In this document: positions 9,923-22,169 of the stretch, piece after piece | Numbering within the stretch: the stretch's first letter is position 1 | Layout: the number at the start of each line of letters is the position of its first letter | Source of the DNA: Mixophyes australis | Lineage: Eukaryota; Chordata; Amphibia; Anura; Limnodynastidae | DNA length: 64,000 nt | Assembly: GCA_036250195.1 (NCBI GenBank) | Contig: JAVHZZ010000001.1 | Coordinates: forward strand, 394,378,283 to 394,442,282 | Direction: 5' to 3' | Notes under the pieces: generated by a model | The model's database searches: none | What the model saw: the letters and a program-made list of their open reading frames with translations, nothing else | What the model was told of the DNA's origin: nothing | Program-made: the position numbers and the translations under genes

Positions 9923-10183
9923 GGGGGGTATTCAATTGTTTCTTTTAACGCGCTAAAACAAAAAAAAACGAGCGCTCTAAAAAAACTTCATATTATACGG
10001 TAATTTTGTGCGCGTAAACAGTTAATACGGTACTTACTCGCTGCCAGCGGGCTGAATTTCAGCTCGCTGCTCAGGGAGCTGCGAGATGAAATTTAGCGAG
10101 TAATTACCATATTAACAGTAATATTTTTAGAGCGCTCGTTTTTTTTATTTTAGCGCGTTAAAAGAAACAATTGAATACCCCCC
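9923..10183. mobile_element. PIF/Harbinger-like MITE (GGGGGTATTCAATTG termini)
   Basis: The ends are perfect inverted repeats over at least 28 bp (GGGGGGTATTCAATTGTTTC and its complement), with AACGAGCGCTC further in. The element is flanked on both sides by TAC, consistent with a 3-bp target-site duplication. The interior has no coding capacity. The family assignment rests on the 3-bp duplication and the GGG terminus. Confidence 0.8.
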
Positions 10184-10559
10184 TACAACTTTTGGTTAGA
10201 CATAATTGTCTTGGATAATGCAAATCTTCACTGAGGAAAAAATAAGCTGGTGTCTCACATATATACATTGTTCTCATGGCTCATATAGTTGGGTTCAACA
10301 CATCTTGGTACTTTAAAAAACAAATGGAGAAACAGGTGCTTAGACTAGGCCTTGTATGTAAAGGTTGTGATTGGAGACTGATAGAAATATGCTTTTGCGA
10401 GAAAATTAAATACATGGATGTCTTGGCAACCTAATTCTGCTGGCCAAATGTTACAGGGTGCTGATAGAGAATTTGTCCTAAACATGGGTGCTGCATTTGC
10501 AAAATGTATGCGTATGGATATATAATATGGTTCCCTGAAAACTCACTACTTTATATAAG

Positions 10560-11078
10560 CTTATTAAAATCCTGAACCAGTTTCTTAAACTCCCTAGGCT
10601 ATTCTACTCAATTACCACCCGCTACATAGTTCATTCAAAACTTATCTTTATTCTCCTTTAATATAAACAACTCTCTGCCTGCTAAGCAGCATTGTTGTGC
10701 GACTGCATCATATAACCCCACTAAGTACTTTTCCCATTGAAATCAGACTGGGCTAATATGTAATCTGCAACCTCATGTATCAAACTTTATTTTCCTTTAA
10801 ATTGTAAGCTTGTGAGCAGGGCCCTCTTGACTCTTTGGGGTAAATTTATTAAGCTGCGGTTCTGAAAAGATGGAGATGTTGTCAATAGCATCCAATCAGA
10901 TTGTAGTTATCATTTATTTAGTACATTCTACAAAATGGCAGCTAGAATCTGATTGGTTGTTATAGGCAACATCTCCACTTTTTCAAACCAGCAGCTTAAT
11001 AAATTTACCCCTTTGTCTGTGTTTGCTCACAACTGCAAAGCGCAGGTGAGTATGCTAGTGCTATATAAATAAGTGTTA
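10560..11078 (+). repeat. Interspersed repeat with GTAAGCTTGTGAGCAGGGCCCTC core and TATATAAATAA tail
   Basis: Contains ATTGTAAGCTTGTGAGCAGG followed by GCCCTCTT and ends GTGCTATATAAATAAG, a common vertebrate SINE/LINE-tail pattern. A MITE at 10837-11011 interrupts it. Removing the MITE and one TTT restores the continuous core GACTCTTTGTCTGTG. The left limit is approximate. Confidence 0.6.
10837..11011. mobile_element. MITE with GGGGTAAATTTATTAAGC termini
   Basis: 175-bp element with inverted ends GGGGTAAATTTATTAAGC, flanked by TTT on both sides (3-bp duplication). The interior has ATCCAATCAGATTGTA and AGAATCTGATTGGTTG as subterminal inverted repeats. It is nested in the interspersed repeat at 10560-11078 and is therefore the younger insertion. 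Confidence 0.85.
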
Positions 11079-11824
11079 ATAATGACCATTTATTTTCAGT
11101 GCAGCAGAGTGAGGGCTATTTTCTTGTTGATCGCCTTTTTCTGGTGTTCAGTATTCATATTGCTGGTCAGTTATCTAGAAGAAATACTAGATGAAAATAT
11201 TGTATAACTAATATATAATATCTATTCTGTTTATGAGAGTGACTGGCATTTCTTGTGGTATGGATAGAAAATATCTGGTAGTGGAGAAATACTGTAGTTT
11301 ATTTTGGTAGGAAAATTCAATACTATAGCACTTTTCACTCAGGGCAGCAGCGAGTACAATGCTAAAGAAACACAACAGGCACATAGCTACACCGAGCTAG
11401 CAAATAGCTACAAAAGTGCCCATACAACACTAAAGCGATAGACTTCTCCAGAAGCAGAAGAGGAAGGAGGCTCAGTGAAGATAAATGGTAAAGAGCAGGC
11501 ATGGTTGTTAGCAACTCACTGTCTTAAGATTTCTACAATGACTGGCACATCTTTCATTTCTCCACCATCTCTCCTTATTCCAACTACACACTTATACCAC
11601 CCTAGCTACACAGAAATGCCAGTCACCAATAACTACTTCAGTACTGGTGGCTGAAAATTTGAACATTGACACAGGGAGCCTGTTCTGGGACTTCCACTGG
11701 ATGGATTTGGATCACATCTTAGCTGCTAATTATTTTTAAAATGTTGACAGTTACATCCAACTCATTGATAACTTAATAACTTGAAGATTTAAACTGGGGC
11801 AACGCCGGGTACTTCAGCCAATAT

Positions 11825-11865
<41 letters not shown>

Positions 11866-14809
11866 ATATAGAAAAAATTATTGCGTGGGATAAACTGTTA
11901 TTATTATATCTAACAGGTTTAAAAATTCATGTTCACTATAAAGGATAGTTCACATTGCGGTCTCGTGAGGAAAATGGGTCTTATGCTGAGTTGGTAGGAT
12001 ATGTGTAAAAAAGTGACGTAAAAAAATACTTGTGCACTTGTCCAGCACTGTAATAGTGTAATAGTGGCATATGCACTGGGTTTACATCAGGTGTACATAA
12101 GATACACGTACAACCAAATCAACATACAATGTACAGGTGCATCTAGCACAAAGTACTTCGATTTGAAAATGTAGATTGCAGCATATGCTGCACTTCAAAT
12201 TAAGACTGCACACAATTAATAAAGGACCCTTACCTCATATTCTGCATGAATACAGTAATGATTTATTAACACTGCATATTTCTTGTGTACTGTCTCAATT
12301 CTATTTAACATTTTTAAACATAAATATTACTACCTTAATCTGTATTTATTGCTTTTCTCTATATATTTTACATTGAGAATATTATGCAATTGACCCATAT
12401 GTAAACAATAAACACTTTTTGACCTTAGACATTACCACCTTACTGTATGTATGTATTGTGTACTGTGACTGCACCATTAACAGCCCACATTAATCACACT
12501 GTTTAAGAATTATTTCAGTTAATTACATTTAAATAAATAACTATTTTTTTAAAATAAAAACTAAACTTGAATTATAAAATATTTGCATAAATTGTGAATT
12601 AAATTAATAGTTTGTAAACAGGTATGCTTGGAAAAAAGGTAGAAAAAGGCACATTATAAGTGCAGCAGCGTTAGCTTATTTATCAAATTAAACATGCCCT
12701 AACTACAGAGTTCATCCATCATTACTGATATATATTTACCATTTTATTTTTTATTATGTCTCCATTATGTTTAATTTATTGCATATTCTGAAATTACACA
12801 TATACACTCATTTTACTTGGCCAACATTGTCATGTAAGCGCTACAGTGTCCTTTCTACATAATCATGCTTGTTTTTCAGTTAGGAAACATTCACAGTTGT
12901 AAAGCTCACTTATGTCGATGTTAACACGTTAGAATTTTTTTTTATAGTTACCGTCATTAGTTTAATTACAACATACAGTCTTCTCATTGTACATATTTTT
13001 GGAAGTAACATAGCTTTGAAAGATCCTTGTTCAAATTTCATAAGTGGGGTGGACAGAAAAGCATTTTTTTAATTATCCTGACTGAGTTGTTAATTATATT
13101 TTTGGCTTTTTACTTTTTTATAATCATACATAAATATGTATAAAATACATATCACATTTGTTTGAGGTGGTGGGGCAGAAGCTTATAACACTCAGATATT
13201 ATTTTAAATAGTACATTAGCATGTCAAGTATAATTTGGGCCTAGTTGTCATAAATGTGATATTAAAAACCTATATTTTATAATAAAATGAAATCCTATGC
13301 CTCTTAATAACCCATCGTAGTCTTGCGAGTAGCGTGGCCTCTCTACAAAGTTTAGATTAGCACCAGACAGATCCATCCATAAGTTACAGCCTTCTCTAAT
13401 AACTAACAAGGTATGAATAATGAATTCCCATTATACCCAGTAGATGGTGCTCCTCTGAATACAGTATCACCATTGTACAACCAAAAGAAGAAAAAGAGTA
13501 TTCCTATCGAGGGCACGCAAGGGCTGTTTTAAATAAAATAAAAATCTTTTTTGATATGCATTAAAAATTGTATCAACTTTGTTTTTTAGGTGAAATATTT
13601 AAAAACAGGGTGTGTAATAATGGTGAAATAAAGTGAAGTTAAAAAAGATAATAAAGTATGAACTTTTGGTCTCTTGTCTTATTATTTATAGTATTATTTA
13701 TAGTTGATTTTTCTTCTTTCTTTACTAGATTCTTGACTCCACATTAATGTTAAATAGAAAAAGATCTTTATACCAGATATATCTTCAGATTAATGTTCTA
13801 TATTATAATAAAGATCATATCCTCTTTCCATGTGCATAAATATAATATAACTGCTTATAATTACTAGGTTTGCAATTTCACAGTATATGTATTGTATACC
13901 TCTATTGCTTATCTATTACCTAGTAAATATATCACCAGGGATCTCATTTATATTGTACCTTTAGTGAACTAATAACTAATCATATCGGGTTTATATGCAA
14001 TCAGAGAATATTTATTTTGCACAAGAGACAGATATATTTTCCCAGTTTATATCTGCTGAGTTTTTAAATAAAATTAAAAAAAACACTATCAGTATCTTGT
14101 GCAATTTAATAACTGATATTTGGCAACATAAGTGAGGAGTTCCTCCACCTCCTTTGCAGGTGGTGCATGGAGTGATTTGTCCCAAAATATCTTTGCAGGT
14201 GCCTGTGACCAGCCTTATAGGCCTGAGTCTTTAAAGCATTTGTGAGAATCACCACGCTGTAGAGATACTTGTCCATCTATAATGAGGACCAGTAACTCCT
14301 ATTTGTTGAACTTCCTGACCTTCATGCAACTTAATGATGTTTTCAAATAATTGCGACACTAATCATCTAAGTTGCATCACATGGGCTGTCCTTGTCAACG
14401 TCATGATGCTAATGATCTGCCGCTGATCTAAATATCCCCACTAAGCCAACATTTGCATTAAAATACATAGCAAGAATTAATATGTATACACACGCCTGTG
14501 CCACAGTAATGCCCTACTGTGAATATGTGCCCAAAAAATGCCCCAAAGCTTGTCTACTAATACTATATATAAGGCACAATATGCAAGACAATTATTGAAA
14601 TCCTTGCCATTTACACTTTTACTATTTTAAAAAGAAAAACTTTGAATATGTCCCAAAATAATGATGAGTATCCATGCCCCAGTCATGTCCCCATAAATAA
14701 GATTCAACTCAACTTTAGCTACACTAAAGTTGAGGTACTGGTTAACAATGAGGGGGAGAAGATGCTGAATAACACCAGGTCAACTTCAATAAATATCCTT
14801 TAAAAAAAT
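11079..14809. other. Long AT-rich non-coding stretch
   Basis: No gene or transposon coding sequence is visible. There is a TA microsatellite at about 11831-11861 and many T- and A-rich runs. The single frame at 12176-12376 has no recognisable motif. It could be intron or gene desert. Confidence 0.4.
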
Positions 14810-15142
14810 GGGCCTGATTCATTAAGGAAAGTAAAAGTGAAAAAATGAGTAACTTTGAACCTTGGCAAAACCATGTTGAAATGCAACATGGTTTTGCCAA
14901 GGGGGTGAAAATGAGTTTATTATTTTGCACATAAGGATAATACTGGCTGTTTTTTCATATAGGATGCAAATACTTGATAGCTTTATTTTTAGAACTGACA
15001 TTAATTTGATCTCGGGCATGCTCTACCCCAATTAAAAATCTGTCCTCACATTTTAAATTTACCTCTCCCTCCAATGCAACATGGTTTATCAAGGTTCAAA
15101 GTTACTCATTTTTTGCTTTACTTTCCTTAATGAATCAGGCCC
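14810..15142. mobile_element. MITE with GGGCCTGATTCATTAAGGAAAG termini
   Basis: Inverted ends GGGCCTGATTCATTAAGG at the left and the matching complement at the right (CTTAATGAATCAGGCCC), flanked by AAT on both sides (3-bp duplication). An internal palindrome around ACCATGTTGAAATGCAACATGGT is present. Short minus-strand frames inside are by-products. A diverged relative is at 50258-50575. Confidence 0.85.
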
Positions 15143-15239
15143 AATTTGTATAATCTTACAGTCCCAGGCCTGTGAATACTCCTGTCCCATTGTTCAGTCT
15201 CACTTTATTCCCCTGTCCTTCATTTTTTAAATATGTATA

Positions 15240-16665
15240 CAGAGCCTATAGAAAATCATCACAGCCTGTCAAAATCATTACCTGTTCTTACATTAAACCC
15301 TGAAAATTTAAATAAATTAGATCAAACTTTTTCCAGTTTTATTTACACATTTTTCTTTATAACATTCAATTAACAAATAAAAAGGTTACAGTTCTGAAGA
15401 TTAATAAAAAAAACTAAAAACTAGAATAACAGGGCTGGAAAGTGATCAATCCCCAGATTTAATCATTTGTAGAGCCACCTAGATTGGGGAATGTTTGTCT
15501 ATTTTTCCCTGCAGAATTGTTCAAGTTCAGTATATTTTCATGGTGAGCGGCAATAGACTGCTCTCGTCAAGTCCATCTATAGACTTTCTATCGGATTTAG
15601 AACAGGGCTCTGACTTGGCCAATAAAAGACATTCACAATCCTATTCTTAATCCATCGCATTATTTTCTTGGCAGTAAGTTTAGGGTTGTTGTCATGCTGG
15701 ACGATGAACCACCTGCCCATCTTCAGCAGGTTTTCCTAGAGCATTTGGGTGTACTTGGCAGCATCCATTGTCTCTTCAATCCTGATCAATCGCCCAGTCC
15801 CTGGTGAACATCCCCACAACACGATGTTCCCACTACCATGCTTCACAGTAGGTATGGTGTGTTTTTTGGGTGGTGTGCTGTGTTTAGTTTGTGCTCAACA
15901 TAGTGCTTGAATTTTAGTCTAAACGTTCTATGTTGTTCTCATCTGACCATACAACTGTTTTCCACATGGCAGCAGATTCTTCCAAGTGTTTTTTGCAAAG
16001 CAAATACGAGACTCAGTGTGGCACTTTTTCCATACAGGACAGCTTTGTGTAAAGCTTGTGGGATAGTTGTCACATACACAGAACGACCAGCCATACAGAC
16101 TTGTAAGTTCTTCAAAGTTTCCATTGACATCATGGCAGCTTCCCTGGTCAATATCTTCCTGGCTCTGTCATCCAGTTTGGAGGGACGGCCTGATCAAGGC
16201 AAGGTTTTGGAGGTGCCATATGGATTCCACTTCTTAATAATAATTTGAACGGTACTCAGAAGGAGAGTAAAAGCCTTTAAAATCATTTTGTATCCTTTTC
16301 CTGCCTTGTGCCTTTCCACAACTTTATCCTGGAGTCCTTTTTAAAGCACCTTTTCAACCATGGTGAATTCTTTAAAATGAACAGTTTTCTTTGGGATCCT
16401 CAAGGAAAGGATTGTTAAGAAATCAAAACCACCACAATTGATGTCTGGTGGTGGCTAATTAGGCTGTTGTGTGATTACTCTAAGAGAATGATCACTTATC
16501 CAACAAGGTATTTAAGTAATTAAATTACATTAATCATTAAGAATTTTTGTAAATGTTATTTTCTTTTTGTTATTAAGGGCTATAATGTGTAAATACAGCT
16601 GGAAAAGTTAAATTTATTTTATTTTTCATGCTGTAATGTGAGAAAATGTTTGTCCATGGCTTGTC
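15240..16665 (-). mobile_element. Tc1/mariner-family transposon, decayed
   Basis: Begins with CAGAGCCTATAG directly after a TA dinucleotide. Long subterminal inverted repeats can be aligned between the two sides (TTTTTCCAGTTTTATTTACA near 15328 against TGTAAATACAGCTGGAAAAG near 16589). The outermost 40 bp or so of the right end has been lost and is replaced by a different repeat. The interior carries a minus-strand transposase relic. Confidence 0.8.
15460..16250 (-). pseudogene. Tc1-like transposase pseudogene
   Basis: Reading the minus strand in order, I see GRPSKLDDRARKILTREAAM from the N-terminal DNA-binding region, then [15 protein letters not shown], the canonical segment between the first and second catalytic acids. 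These are followed by QHDNNPKLTAKK (second catalytic Asp context) and WPSQSPVLNPIES (third catalytic residue context). The fragments lie in different frames with stop codons between them. The intact family protein is about 340 residues. It would act as a cut-and-paste transposase at TA sites; this copy cannot encode one. Confidence 0.85.
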
Positions 16666-16669
16666 ATTA

Positions 16670-17055
16670 TGACAGAGGGAGCCCAAGCTGCGGGTTCCCC
16701 TGCTATAGTGCCAACAGCCCCGACTGACTAAGCCTAATACTGGTTGTAATAAAATCGGAGGGACCCCACACTTTTTGTTCCTCCGGTTTTGCTTCTACCA
16801 GTTTACGTTGGCAGAACTAGGGTTAATCTGTTTGGGAGAAAGAGGGGAGGAACGCTGTTTTATTTATTTTACCACTGTATTGTACCACTGGGTCCACCGA
16901 CTGATGCTGCAGATTAGTAGAGTAAAAATATCCCCGAAGTCAACAACACACGTAACTTGAGATCCGTTCCTTGTTGACTACAAAGGTATGCAGAGCCGAT
17001 TTCCATGCGGTTTTTCAACTAACGCATGATGCATGCCTTAATAACTCAGGCCCTA
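16670..17055 (+). repeat. GC-rich interspersed repeat, fragment (family X)
   Basis: TCATTATGACAGAGGGAGCC, CCTGCTATAGTGCCAACAG and ATCGGAGGGACCCCACAC correspond to positions around 60050-60180 of the complete nested element at 58836-60578. The fragment ends near TTAATAACTCAGGCCC, which looks like a MITE terminus. It abuts the broken right end of the Tc1 element. Confidence 0.6.
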
Positions 17056-17699
17056 TAACTTTAATTTCACAAATTAGACCTCTTAACATTAATCTGTTCA
17101 TATATCAGAAACTGTGTTACCTGTCAGAGATATAGAGACATTTAAAATTTCAGAAATCTAGTGCAAATTAGACCTAAAGACACAAAGTTAAGTAGCCCGG
17201 TTTACCAACATTTCTACAAGTGCACCAACATTAAGTAGTTAATCTTTAAAATTATTTAATATTGCCAGGACTGTGATTACTGCGTTAAATCATTGTTGCT
17301 TTTTATTTTTCACAATATGTGTGATTGAATTGTGGGAGAAGTTGGGCATCAGTAAGTCCACGTGTGTTGGACATCTAGTTTGTTTGTCATTAATGTTGAC
17401 TGTACAGTTGCCTTTATTATCTTCCCCTTTGTCCCACTTACCCAGTCCAGAATCTCCCCCTGTTTAAAACTGCCTTATCCATTTACTTCCACCAAAATAA
17501 ACACCCATTTGATTATTCGTAAACACTGTGTAGTCCATTATTATTCAGAGGGTTAGTGTGGTCGGGTACAAGGGGCTTCCCGAGTAAACCCCTGGTGGAT
17601 TCAGTTACAGTACACATCTCACCATACTGGGTAGAAGATGCATTAAAATGTCATCAATATTAATTTATAGGGTCCTTTTGTAAAGGGGTTTGTTTAATC
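17056..17699. other. Non-coding sequence, nothing recognised
   Basis: AT-rich sequence with two short frames (17273-17467 and 17362-17556) that have no domain signal. Confidence 0.35.
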
Positions 17700-18140
17700 A
17701 ATTTGTGTCTTCTTCCTATTTATCCATAAAAAGATGGGCAAAACTTGGCTCAAATATTGTGCCCATCGCCTTACTTTGTCTTTTAAAAAAAATAATTATG
17801 TGTTCTGATGAAGGCAATTTATTAAAAAAAAATCAACTTGTAATCCATTAAAACCAGCAAAGTCTTCAAGGAAGAATTATGACCACAAGCCACTTGATGT
17901 CCTATACAAGTTTAAAATTAATTCACATCATAGGTGCTTATTTAATAGAAGGTCTTCATGTAATCTAATTTAAAATATGTAGTACTTGTGTCACAGCTCT
18001 TAAATAAATTCTTTGCTGTATTACCAATGATTATAAAATCAATATATTGCAATAATTTGTATGCAATGAATTGTATTCCAATGATGGATCTGCTAGGAGG
18101 ATTTTCTAGATTTTTATGGTTCTTTGGCAAAAATTAATAT
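17700..18140 (-). pseudogene. Penelope-like reverse transcriptase relic
   Basis: The minus-strand frame at 17942-18130 reads MPKNHKNLENPPSRSI then KLLQYIDFIIIG, which follows the Penelope-type pattern of LPKxHKNxxNPPxRPIIS followed by a YID-type motif. Further along, in other frames, NYFF and AMGTIFEPSFAHLFM match the conserved AMG(T/A)xxAPxYANLFMG segment. Stop codons and frameshifts are frequent. It is a different copy from the element at 37240-39160 and more decayed. Confidence 0.6.
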
Positions 18141-19748
18141 ACTGAGATTACAGGAAATTCTTATTTAAGGAACTCATATTAATTTTAAGTATTCCTGATT
18201 CCTTTTAAAGGCATGATTTATATATGACATATATAGTTGTTTTAATTTGAAGCAATATCACTTTAAGAGAGATTGCAGCCCAAGAGGCATTTAGGACTCA
18301 TAAGGATAAACCTAATGTCTTGTTAAAGGACTTTTAAGAAGACACCAGTCTCATAAAAATGAAGCCAATGTTATATTAAAGGACATTTTGGAAAACCCAT
18401 GAAGATTAGACTTCTTTTAGAGGTATTCCTACTGGTTTTATTATTTTTTTTCATATATGTTTCTTCTTACATTTACGAATTTTGGAATACATTGTTTGAA
18501 TAAAATGAGAAGCAATAACAATTTAGAAGGTCTTGTATAGTTTTCTTAAAGGTATATAGTTTCATTAGGATATGGATATTGTATACCATATTTTAATCCT
18601 CTCTTTTAATAGATGGAATGAGGAAATATTATACTCCTAAAGCACATTTTAAGCCTGTGGTTGTGCAGTTGTGTTTTTTCCCCCGTATTTTTCAATGGTT
18701 TTGATCATTTGCCCTGTAGTTGGGTGAGTTATGTGGTCTGATGCCAGGGAGGAGATGACAGGAGTTCCAGGATCTGTCTACCTTGGATTCTTGTATGGGA
18801 GGGGGGTTTTCAATGATGCAGTAATGATCTCAGTGCAAGTCGAATTTGGGGACACTTATGAAACAGTGTTGGAAGACTTAAGCAACACCACATTAAGAAC
18901 AGAAAAAAAAATAGAGCATCACTGCACATATCATATATTGCTACAACAAATACTTGGCATCTTCTCATACACAGGTCCTGGAGACAGTGACTGAGAGTAC
19001 AAGGGAGCTGAAAACATAAAAGATAAGAGATACAAGACAGATTGAAAGAACATACGACCACCTGAATTCCATTTATTTATTTATTTTTTTAGATAATTAT
19101 TTTGTTTGTGCTGGCAAAAAGTTTTATTTTTTTTAGTTCTATTTTCTTTCAAAATCAAATTGCATTTATTTACAGTTATTACATTATTGTTTTTTTAAAT
19201 AAAGAGCTGACATAATAACAGTATACATGCACAGTCATAATATAAGGATAGGAAGTGTCTGATACACAGAATAATGTAGGTATTTTTCAGTGACAGCTAC
19301 TCAGTGATAAGTGTAGCACTCTTCCCACATTTAATTTAATCTGAGGACACAAATCCCCCTATTGCATTTGTTTTTTATTGGCTGTGTTTTTATTAATATT
19401 CATATTTTCATATACATGTAAGAAAAACCTTCATAAAATACAAACCATCCACAAAACTCTGATTAATTACTTAATCTGTCTTTCAATCTGATGATATTTA
19501 ACAGTCCTGCTGTTATTAACCATTCTTATGACATTGTCATATGAGAACTGTAAGTGAAATACTGTACACATTTGCAATAAATACAATTGATTATAACTAT
19601 GATTTCTCTCGTCCTATATTATTTTGGGCAATTTTGAGCTTTATTGTAATGTATGTAGATGCTGGTATATGTATATGTCAAGAGCAAAAATGCCTCATAA
19701 GTGAAATATAACGTTACCCTTGGTAAATCCTGTGTAATTTAGTGTGGC
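18141..19748. other. AT-rich non-coding sequence
   Basis: No recognisable gene. The frame at 18731-18994 (87 codons) shows no known motif. Repetition of AAGGACTTTTAAG- and AAGGACATTTTGG-like words near 18320-18400 suggests an old duplication of about 65 bp. Confidence 0.35.
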
Positions 19749-19769
19749 GGGGGGGGGGGGGGGGGGGGG
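19749..19769 (+). repeat. Poly(G) tract, 21 bases
   Basis: An uninterrupted run of 21 G on the plus strand. Its length may be unreliable because such tracts are hard to sequence. Confidence 0.9.
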
Positions 19770-20194
19770 CTTAAGGTGCAGTTGAATTATTCTCAGTTGG
19801 GCTATTCTCTTCTAGGTTTTTTATTTTATTAATTTTATTTCCCTATAGATTACTCTGTGAATAAAAATTCTCTATAGACCATTTCAGGCTGAAGATTGCC
19901 CTTAGATTTAGGTGTTAAAAAAAGTAGTTATCTAGTGTCCAGGGGAATTTTCACTTTAATTACAATGCTATTAAGCTCAGTGTTTGTGTTTTTTTTCTAT
20001 TAGGTTGGTTTGTGTTCCAGTTGACACTGGCTGTAGTTTTGCAGGTGCCAGAATTCCTGTTGTTTGCTGACAGAGTTTGCTAGATCTTGTACAGCCACAA
20101 ACCTACTCTTTACATAATATACCCATTGCAACCATTACCCATCACATATAAGCTAGGTATACAATTTTTTTTTCCCCTTAGGGAATTCCATACC

Positions 20195-20400
20195 AAGCTT
20201 CATAGGCTGCAGCTGGCTCACATTATTATAGTGGAACCTGACCCTGCGGGTTTCTCTGTTATAATGTGAACAGTCCAGCCTGGCAAAGCTTGGTACAGCT
20301 TGCCCCTTTTGCAGGGATGCTCCACACTCTTTGTCCCCCTATCTCAGGAACTATTTAGAACTCATGCAGGATTAGACAAGCCAGATAACCTCTACCTATG
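20195..20400 (+). repeat. GC-rich interspersed repeat, diverged fragment (family X)
   Basis: ATTATTATAGTGGAACCTGA and GGGTTTCTCTGTTATAATG resemble TCCTACTATAACAGGGGTAT and CCGGTTTCTCTGTTACTGTG at 46370-46410, which places it in the same family as the other copies, although it is strongly diverged. Confidence 0.4.
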
Positions 20401-20657
20401 GCACCATAGGTACCAAGGCGACACAGCTGGAAAAAATATCAGCACTGACAACCTTAGTGAGCTGTAATCAAAGAACCAGAACAGCAAACACAAATAGAGA
20501 AGCTGATAAGCTATCATGCAGTACAGTGCCCACACTGTAGTAGGATGCTCAGCGAAAACAATGCTCAGACACCGATGTCTCTTTAATCCCATTGTTCCCC
20601 AAAGCTCTGCAGATATAGATAACTAGACACAGTAGATACAGGAATGGAGTACACTTA

Positions 20658-21435
20658 AGCTGGGTACACACTACACTGTTTTTGTCCAATAATCGACTCA
20701 AACTGCCGACATACGACCGCTCGTTCAAAAGTCGGGTCAGTGTGTACAGTTACGCGATGGTCAATAGTCTGCCCAAGTGGACAATTCTCGCCTCATTTGG
20801 TTGGTCGTACCGTTTAATATTTTCGTTCCAATCTCGTTTCCGCTGTGCAGTGTGTATGAACTTCCAACGGATCCACGACAATCCTCCGATACTTCCTCGA
20901 CCTGGGGGGCGTGTGTATGTAAATTTTTTATGTCAATCACAGTCCCACGTGGTGCGGAATCCGCACATCAATGTGTTTTGTATCAATGTGCATTGCACCT
21001 GTCTGGCTGTAGACTGTTACACATGTAGAAAGCACGTGGGTTATTACCCTTTGGATGTATGTTGGCATTCATTTGTTCTTGTTTTGTAGCCATTGTACAT
21101 TTACAAATGGGAATGAATGAAGGGACAGTGTAGCCTTCTGTTTTTAAGCTGTTTTGGGAGTTAACTATAGTGCAGGGTTCACCCCTTTATGCTAATGTCT
21201 TCGGTATCTGGTACATTTCCCCAAAAATGTCAATGCAGTGTGTACGGAATTTAAATCATTGTTCACGACAACATGGCTGTAAAAAGTCGCTAAAGGGACG
21301 TCCGCTCTTCCGTTTATCGTCCTAAGCAAGGCTAGTGTGTATGCAGTCCATGGACCGAACGATCGGACCATCGATCGCATGTAAAATTGCTCGGCATAAA
21401 AAGTTAGTCGAAATTTCTGTAGTGTGTACCCAGCT
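20658..21435. mobile_element. PIF/Harbinger-like MITE (AGCTGGGTACACACTAC termini), 778 bp
   Basis: The left end AGCTGGGTACACACTAC and the right end GTAGTGTGTACCCAGCT are perfect inverted repeats. TTA flanks both sides (20655-20657 and 21436-21438), the typical PIF/Harbinger target-site duplication. CpG-containing words such as CGATCGGACC and AACGATCGG give it a base composition unlike its surroundings. The frame at 20682-21089 shows no transposase motif, so the element is non-autonomous. Confidence 0.85.
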
Positions 21436-21454
21436 TTAGTAATACAGCCCTAGA

Positions 21455-21577
21455 GGGTACCAGGTGGACTAGACACGGCCAATGCAAGAACAGAGCACAG
21501 GAATAGTTCAGTGCTAGATAGTACCATGTGGAATTTGACACAGCCAATGCAGGAAAGGGACACAACAATAGTTCAGT
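21455..21577 (+). repeat. Two degenerate tandem units of about 65-70 bp
   Basis: GGACTAGACACGGCCAATGC...ATAGTTCAGT and GGAATTTGACACAGCCAATGC...ATAGTTCAGT are consecutive similar units. Confidence 0.6.
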
Positions 21578-22161
21578 AAGTATAGGCTTCAGGTAGTACA
21601 CAGAGGTACAATTCTGGTACAGTGGTGTGTAATACCAAAAATGCACTCAGACTCCAGACAAAGTAATAAATTGTAGTCAAACAATGCATCGATAGAATGG
21701 CAGGCAAATAGCTCTAGTAGTCAGTACAGAGCTAGAACAGCATACAGGTAACATGCTTGCGGGATACTAGATTTTAGAGACTTAATTTTCTGGCATGAGA
21801 TCCTTCCACTTGACTAGATCTTATAAGCACAAGTATTCCCTCCAGCACCTGCACAGCATCAAGATGATGCACAGTATCAATGTTCATCAAGACATCATCA
21901 GATTACCTCTTACTATATTTCTTTAGACCCAAACCAGCTGGTCTGGATAATGTCTACGATTTCCTAACAAGTCTCTTGTATTACACTTTTCTTTATAGCA
22001 AACATTACTCTAGGCTTCAGAAGACAACAAGGAAACAGTTATTGACGCCGTGTATAGCGATCATCAGTCCTATACACTGGTGCTGGTTATTTATTTAGAT
22101 GAGGGTCACAATGTTCATTTTATTTTTATCTTTTTATGTTTGTGGATGTTTTGGATTTTAT

Positions 22162-22169
22162 GAATGAAT
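22162..22169. repeat. Target-site duplication, left copy (GAATGAAT)
   Basis: An 8-bp direct repeat identical to 26991-26998, flanking the hAT-2 element. An 8-bp duplication is the hAT signature. Confidence 0.9.

Noticed and set aside
20682..21089. 135-codon plus-strand frame
   Set aside because: It lies wholly inside a MITE with perfect ends, has no motif and overlaps a second open frame.
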